DNA of 8,604 nt from Lachnospiraceae bacterium (GTDB lineage: Bacteria > Bacillota > Clostridia > Lachnospirales > Lachnospiraceae). The first letter of the stretch is position 1. Each line of letters begins with the position of its first letter. The stretch covers positions 1-8,604 of the forward strand of contig JAFPYK010000288.1 of NCBI GenBank assembly GCA_017412265.1. Reading direction: 5' to 3'. The position numbers and the translations under genes were made by a program. The notes below the pieces were generated by a model that was given only the letters and a program-made list of their open reading frames with translations, searched no databases and was not told the origin of the DNA. Below are positions 5,418 through 8,604 of this stretch, piece after piece.

Positions 5418-6569
5418 ATGCCTTTTGAGATCATAAGAAATGATATCGCCAGAGTGAGGGCGGACGCGATCGTCAATTCGGCCAACCCGAAGCCGGTGTG
5501 CGGTTCGGGGACGGATACCGCGATCTACCTGGCCGCGGGGGAGAAGGATCTCCTGGAGGCGAGGCAGCAGATCGGTGAGATCGCACGCGGGGACGCCGCG
5601 GCGACGCCGGCCTTCGCGTTGCCGGCGAAGATCATCATCCACACCGTCGAGCCGATCTGGCAGGGCGGCATGCAGGGGGAGCTGGAGGTCCTGGCCTCGT
5701 GCTACCGGAAGTCCCTCGCCATCGCGGAGGAGAACGGGTGTGAGAGCATCGCCTTCCCGCTCATTTCCACGGGCAATTACGGATTTCCGAAGGATGCGGC
5801 CCTGCGCATCGCGCTCCGGGAGATTTCTGCGTTCCTGGAGAACCATGAGATGCTGGTGAAGCTCGTGGTCTTCGACCGGAAGGCCTATGAGCTCTCGCAG
5901 GGGCTGGCGGACGACGTTCGCCAGTATATCGACGAGCGCTATGTGGAGAGCGCCCGGGAGACAGAGTATGCGATGGGCCGCCGGGAGCAGGAGTATGCCC
6001 GGCGGGAGCAGGAGTATGCCCGGTGGGAGGAGTACCAGAAGGATGCGTCGGCTTACCGGCCGGCGCCCGGCGATGCGGCGATGCCCCCGAACGCGCCCTT
6101 CGAGGCGCCGCAGGCACATTATTCGAACGCGGCTCCTCCGCCGCCGGCCGCCAAGAAGAAACCGAGCTTCTTCTCTCTGGGCTGGACGACTAAGAAGGAG
6201 AAGAAGGAAGAGCTGCCGGTGCTGGAGGTGGGCGAGACCTTCCAGGAGCGCCTCTTTGCCCTGATCGACGAGCGGAAACTGACGGATGCGGAGGTCTATA
6301 AGAGGGCCAACCTGGACCGCAAGCTCTTCTCGAAGATCCGCTGCAATCCGGCCTATAAGCCCGGAAAACGGACCGCGGTGGCGCTTGCGATCGCGCTGAA
6401 GCTCAACCTCGACCAGACCGTGGACCTGCTGGGGCGTGCCGAGATGGCACTCTCCCCGAGCAGCAAGTTCGACCTGATCGTGGAGTACTGCATCGAGCAT
6501 GAGATCTACGATATATTTGAAATCAACGCCCTGCTCTTTGCGTATGACCAGCCTCTGTTAGGCCTGTAA
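5418..6569 (+). CDS. Macro-domain protein with C-terminal helical (HTH-like) module
   Basis: This 383-residue protein has three parts. Residues about 1-165 are a macro domain: A-I-V-N-S-A-N (17-23), then G-S-G-T-D-T-A-I in place of the more usual GGGVDGAI loop, I-I-I-H-T-V, and P-L-I-S-T-G-N-Y-G-F-P. Macro domains bind ADP-ribose or related metabolites and some remove ADP-ribose from proteins; which applies here is unknown. Residues about 170-270 are a linker with a heptad repeat and a Pro/Ala and Lys-rich section. Residues about 275-383 are helical, with a stretch resembling a Cro/C1-type helix-turn-helix (D-A-E-V-Y-K-R-A-N-L-D-R-K-L-F-S-K-I) and then L-A-I-A-L-K-L. Such macro plus helical-tail fusions recur in Clostridia, from memory. 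GGAGG lies 7 nt before the ATG. A vWA gene follows after 119 nt, possibly co-transcribed. There is no signal peptide, so it is probably cytosolic. Confidence 0.88.
   Translation: MPFEIIRNDIARVRADAIVNSANPKPVCGSGTDTAIYLAAGEKDLLEARQQIGEIARGDAAATPAFALPAKIIIHTVEPIWQGGMQGELEVLASCYRKSLAIAEENGCESIAFPLISTGNYGFPKDAALRIALREISAFLENHEMLVKLVVFDRKAYELSQGLADDVRQYIDERYVESARETEYAMGRREQEYARREQEYARWEEYQKDASAYRPAPGDAAMPPNAPFEAPQAHYSNAAPPPPAAKKKPSFFSLGWTTKKEKKEELPVLEVGETFQERLFALIDERKLTDAEVYKRANLDRKLFSKIRCNPAYKPGKRTAVALAIALKLNLDQTVDLLGRAEMALSPSSKFDLIVEYCIEHEIYDIFEINALLFAYDQPLLGL
5982..6023 (+). repeat. Tandem 21-bp repeat in the macro-protein linker
   Basis: Two identical 21-bp units (5982-6002 and 6003-6023) encode the heptad R-E-Q-E-Y-A-R twice. 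Degenerate copies lie before (from about 5954) and after (to about 6035). The repeat keeps the frame and should form a charged helix between the macro and C-terminal modules. Copy number may vary between strains. Confidence 0.9.
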
Positions 6570-6688
6570 ATGTCGCTTCACAGGCGACCTGCCGGACGGC
6601 CGGCTCTGATATCCTGAGATCAGCAAAGGAAAAGCAGGCGGGGATTCCCCGGAAGACCCGCCGCACCTGATGAAAAGGAGAGAGAGCC
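6570..6688 (+). other. Spacer between macro and vWA genes
   Basis: There is no gene in these 119 nt. Two short hairpins are possible: GTCGC/GCGAC (6572-6588) and GGCGGG/CCCGCC (6637-6662). Neither is followed by a U-run, so neither looks like an intrinsic terminator. I see no convincing promoter either, so read-through from the macro gene is likely. Confidence 0.4.
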
Positions 6689-7336
6689 ATGAAGAAGAAT
6701 CTGACAGAACTGGTAATGATCTTAGACCGCAGCGGATCGATGAGAGGCCTGGAGAAGGACACGATCGGCGGCTACAACGGGATGCTTGAGAAGCAGAGGC
6801 AGGAGGAGGGCGAGGTCCTCGTCTCGACGGTGCTCTTCGATGACCAGATTGAGGTCGTTCACGACCGGGTGCCCATCGAGAAGGTGGAGCCGCTGACGGA
6901 CCGCCAGTATTACGTGCGCGGGTGCACGGCCCTGCTGGACGCGCTGGGAGGCGCGATCCATCACATCGGCAACGTGCACAAGTACGCGAGAGAGGAAGAC
7001 CGCCCGGAGAAGACGATCTTCATCATCACGACGGACGGCTACGAGAACGCGAGCCGGAGATACAACTATGCGAAGGTGCGCGAGATGGTGGAGCATCAGA
7101 AGGAGAAGTACGGCTGGGAGTTCATCTTCCTCGGGGCGAACATCGACGCGATCGCGACGGCTTCGCGCTTCGGAATCCACGCGGACCGGGCTGTGGACTA
7201 TGTGGGCGATGAGGAAGGAACGAGGCTGAACTATCAGGTTCTTACCGAGACCGTCAGCGCGATGAGAGCCAGCATGCCGGTGGGAGCGGCCTGGAAGGAG
7301 AGAATCGAGGCCGACTGCAAGAAGCGCCGCAAATAA
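6689..7336 (+). CDS. von Willebrand factor type A (vWA) domain protein
   Basis: This 215-residue, single-domain protein is soluble, with no signal peptide or membrane segment. The metal-ion-dependent adhesion site looks complete: D-R-S-G-S (Asp13, Ser15, Ser17), Thr80 in R-G-C-T-A-L-L-D-A-L, and Asp116 in I-I-T-T-D-G-Y-E-N. Such intracellular vWA proteins bind Mg2+ and usually scaffold protein complexes, often with AAA+ ATPases or Ter-type stress proteins; none of these is seen here. The C-terminus is basic (E-A-D-C-K-K-R-R-K). AAAGGAG lies 8 nt upstream of the ATG. The gene follows the macro gene in the same direction without a clear terminator, so shared transcription is likely, though a shared function is only inferred. 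After the stop a new promoter begins, so it probably ends its unit. Confidence 0.92.
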   Translation: MKKNLTELVMILDRSGSMRGLEKDTIGGYNGMLEKQRQEEGEVLVSTVLFDDQIEVVHDRVPIEKVEPLTDRQYYVRGCTALLDALGGAIHHIGNVHKYAREEDRPEKTIFIITTDGYENASRRYNYAKVREMVEHQKEKYGWEFIFLGANIDAIATASRFGIHADRAVDYVGDEEGTRLNYQVLTETVSAMRASMPVGAAWKERIEADCKKRRK

Positions 7337-7352
7337 TCATTAAGGGAGTATA

Positions 7353-7364
7353 TTTCTTAAGAAA
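7353..7364. promoter_or_regulatory. 12-bp perfect palindrome upstream of a promoter
   Basis: TTTCTTAAGAAA is its own reverse complement and lies 15 nt upstream of the -35 box at 7380. The position suits an activator or repressor site, and the A-run after it could also help end the vWA transcript. AT-rich palindromes of this length can occur by chance. Confidence 0.35.
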
Positions 7365-7379
7365 AAATGAAATCCTTAG

Positions 7380-7408
7380 TTGAAGTTGGATAATGTATTC
7401 GCTATAAT
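7380..7408 (+). promoter_or_regulatory. Sigma-A promoter of the zinc-ribbon/TPR unit
   Basis: TTGAAG (7380-7385), a 17-nt spacer and a perfect TATAAT (7403-7408) make this the best promoter in the window. The predicted transcript start is near 7415. Confidence 0.85.
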
Positions 7409-7410
7409 TG

Positions 7411-7445
7411 ATAGGTGTGGGGGGATGTATGAACCCCGCACCTAT
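7411..7445 (+). promoter_or_regulatory. Hairpin at the predicted mRNA 5' end
   Basis: ATAGGTGTGGGG (7411-7422) pairs with CCCCGCACCTAT (7434-7445) over 12 bp with one G-T wobble and an 11-nt loop. It begins at or next to the predicted transcript start and ends 7 nt before the Shine-Dalgarno site GGGAGG (7453-7458), leaving that site free. It may protect the mRNA 5' end, or act as DNA as an operator over the start site. The loop also opens a 7-codon reading frame (ATG 7425 to TAA 7448) with AGGTG 7 nt upstream; evidence that it is translated is weak. Confidence 0.6.
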
Positions 7446-7466
7446 TAAGTACGGGAGGTCATAGAT

Positions 7467-8057
7467 ATGACAGAAGCGATAGAGATCAAGTGCCCCGGCT
7501 GCGGAGCAAGAGTCAGTATCGGGCAGAAGGAGTGTGAGTACTGTCACAATCCCGTGGTTATCTCGACGTTTAACAGTGTCTATGACATGCCGATGCCCAC
7601 GGTGAACAAGTATGTGGGCACGTACCGCAAGGAACTGATGGAGCACCCGGACAGCATGGAGTTGAACAACTCCATCGCGATGTGCTACCTGAAGCTGAAG
7701 ATGTATGACAAGGCGGTCACCGCTTTTGAGGCTGCGATGGAGGACAACTTCGACAACTCGGAGACCTTCTTCTACGCGGCGGTGTGCCTGCTCGGGGGCA
7801 AGAAGGCCTTCCTGGCGCCCAGGCCGGTGATCAACAAGATCGAGGAGTATATCAACGCGGCCCTGATGATCGAGCCCCGCGGGATCTACTATTACTTCTG
7901 GGCATACATCAAGTATGACTTCTATGAGAGAAAGTTCCTGAATACGAACCCGAACTACCGCGCCTGCCTGAACGAGGCTTATAATGCCGGCGTCTCGGAT
8001 AATGACGTGCAGAGGCTCTTCCAGATCCTGGGAGTCCCCGTACCGTCGGTTTTCTGA
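7467..8057 (+). CDS. Zinc-ribbon protein with TPR-like helical repeats
   Basis: This 196-residue protein starts with a zinc ribbon: C-P-G-C (Cys9, Cys12) and C-E-Y-C (Cys23, Cys26), a four-cysteine zinc site. Helical sequence follows. Residues about 62-95 fit a TPR unit (A-M-C-Y-L-K-L-K-M-Y-D-K-A-V-T-A-F-E-A-A-M), and a second, diverged unit begins near 96. TPRs mediate protein-protein contacts and short zinc ribbons often do the same or bind nucleic acid, so an adaptor role is likely, but the partner is unknown. There is no signal peptide. GGGAGG lies 8 nt before the ATG. A membrane protein gene starts 57 nt downstream with no terminator between, so the two probably form an operon from the promoter at 7380. 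Confidence 0.8.
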   Translation: MTEAIEIKCPGCGARVSIGQKECEYCHNPVVISTFNSVYDMPMPTVNKYVGTYRKELMEHPDSMELNNSIAMCYLKLKMYDKAVTAFEAAMEDNFDNSETFFYAAVCLLGGKKAFLAPRPVINKIEEYINAALMIEPRGIYYYFWAYIKYDFYERKFLNTNPNYRACLNEAYNAGVSDNDVQRLFQILGVPVPSVF

Positions 8058-8114
8058 TCGAAGCTGCGGCCACAGCAGTGTTGATAAAGCAATTATGTAT
8101 GGAGGAGACAATTC

Positions 8115-8604
8115 ATGAATTATCAGAGAACATCCAAGTATTTCGAAGAGATTAACAACAAAGGACTGACCAAGGTCATGATCGGCGGCATCGTAGCTGC
8201 TCTGGTCGGTATCATGGCGAAGGCCTGGATTCTTGTGATCCTGGGTATCCTTTTAGCGGCCGGCATGGTCTATCTCATGCAGAACAAGAAGAAACAGATC
8301 GTTACCGATGCAGAGTATGATAGCGAGGTTGCCAAGAACCTGGACAACTTAAAGCAGCGCGCTCTGGACAAGCTGGGCCTGGATGAGGACGAAGTCAAGG
8401 AGATCGCTCCGATCACCTTCGACGGCTATGTCTACAAGGGAGCTTCCCTGTCCAAGCTTGGTGCGGACAATCTGTGGAGAACCAACAAGTATGAGACCGT
8501 GTACCTGTTCTTTGCTGAGAACGAAGTTCACTGCTACAACTACACGTTCGATACCACGACCCCGAAGTTCACCGAGAGCACGGACGTATACTTCTACAAA
8601 GATA
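8115..8604 (+). CDS. Membrane-anchored protein of unknown function, 3' partial
   Basis: The frame stays open from ATG 8115 to the window end (163 codons). GGAGGAG (8101-8107) lies 7 nt upstream. Residues about 21-55 are hydrophobic, broken by Lys36, and fit a tight two-helix hairpin or one long anchor; K-K-K follows at 58-60. A soluble region then begins (D-E-D-E-V-K-E-I-A-P-I-T-F-D-G-Y), with later beta-type sequence rich in aromatics (Y-E-T-V-Y-L-F-F-A-E-N-E-V-H-C-Y). With both ends inside, the soluble part would be cytosolic. I do not recognise the family. Codons are less GC-biased than in the neighbours (more GCT, GTT, TTC, AAC, AAG), which suggests high expression. It is probably co-transcribed with the zinc-ribbon gene. 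Confidence 0.85.
   Translation, partial: MNYQRTSKYFEEINNKGLTKVMIGGIVAALVGIMAKAWILVILGILLAAGMVYLMQNKKKQIVTDAEYDSEVAKNLDNLKQRALDKLGLDEDEVKEIAPITFDGYVYKGASLSKLGADNLWRTNKYETVYLFFAENEVHCYNYTFDTTTPKFTESTDVYFYKD

Noticed and set aside
5982..6023. CRISPR-like repeat
   Set aside because: The units are directly abutting, have no spacers and stay in the reading frame of the macro gene.
5367..6500. 377-codon minus-strand frame opposite the macro gene
   Set aside because: It is Arg/Leu/Pro-rich antisense sequence; the plus-strand frame has macro-domain motifs, a ribosome site and a promoter.

Overview
The window looks like a chromosomal segment of a GC-rich Clostridia (Bacillota), most likely a gut Lachnospiraceae-type organism. 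The basis is indirect: strong purine-rich Shine-Dalgarno sites, a DegV fatty-acid-binding-type protein, a MacB-type exporter whose adaptor carries a Glu/Thr/Ser tract, a clostridial-style macro-domain protein, and GC-rich codon use. No marker gene fixes the genus.

Layout, left to right. (1) 1-2499: the 3' part of a membrane-fusion/adaptor gene followed 15 nt later by a MacB/FtsX-type ABC permease. They form one transcription unit, and the partner ATPase is not in the window. A GC-rich hairpin follows. (2) 2601-4159: an extended -10 promoter, a two-transmembrane protein of unknown function, and a translationally coupled (ATGA overlap) metzincin-like zinc protease related to archaemetzincin. 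This unit ends in a 14-bp perfect hairpin shared with the convergent (3) DegV gene on the minus strand (5037-4192), which has its own promoter. (4) 5166-5295: tRNA-Val(GAC) on the minus strand with promoter and intrinsic terminator. (5) 5358-7336: a divergent promoter driving a macro-domain protein with a C-terminal helical, HTH-like module, followed by a vWA protein with an intact MIDAS. (6) 7380-8604: a good sigma-A promoter, a 5' UTR hairpin at the predicted transcript start, a zinc-ribbon plus TPR-like protein, and a membrane-anchored protein cut by the window end.

Most of this is ordinary housekeeping or poorly characterised clostridial material. There is no mobile element, CRISPR array, phage gene or integrase. 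The parts most worth a second look are the two-gene unit pairing a membrane protein with the divergent metzincin, the macro/HTH-like fusion beside a vWA protein, the shared promoter element between tRNA-Val and the macro gene, and the hairpin leader in front of the zinc-ribbon gene. I see no convincing new defence or signalling system; functional links among these genes are inference from position.
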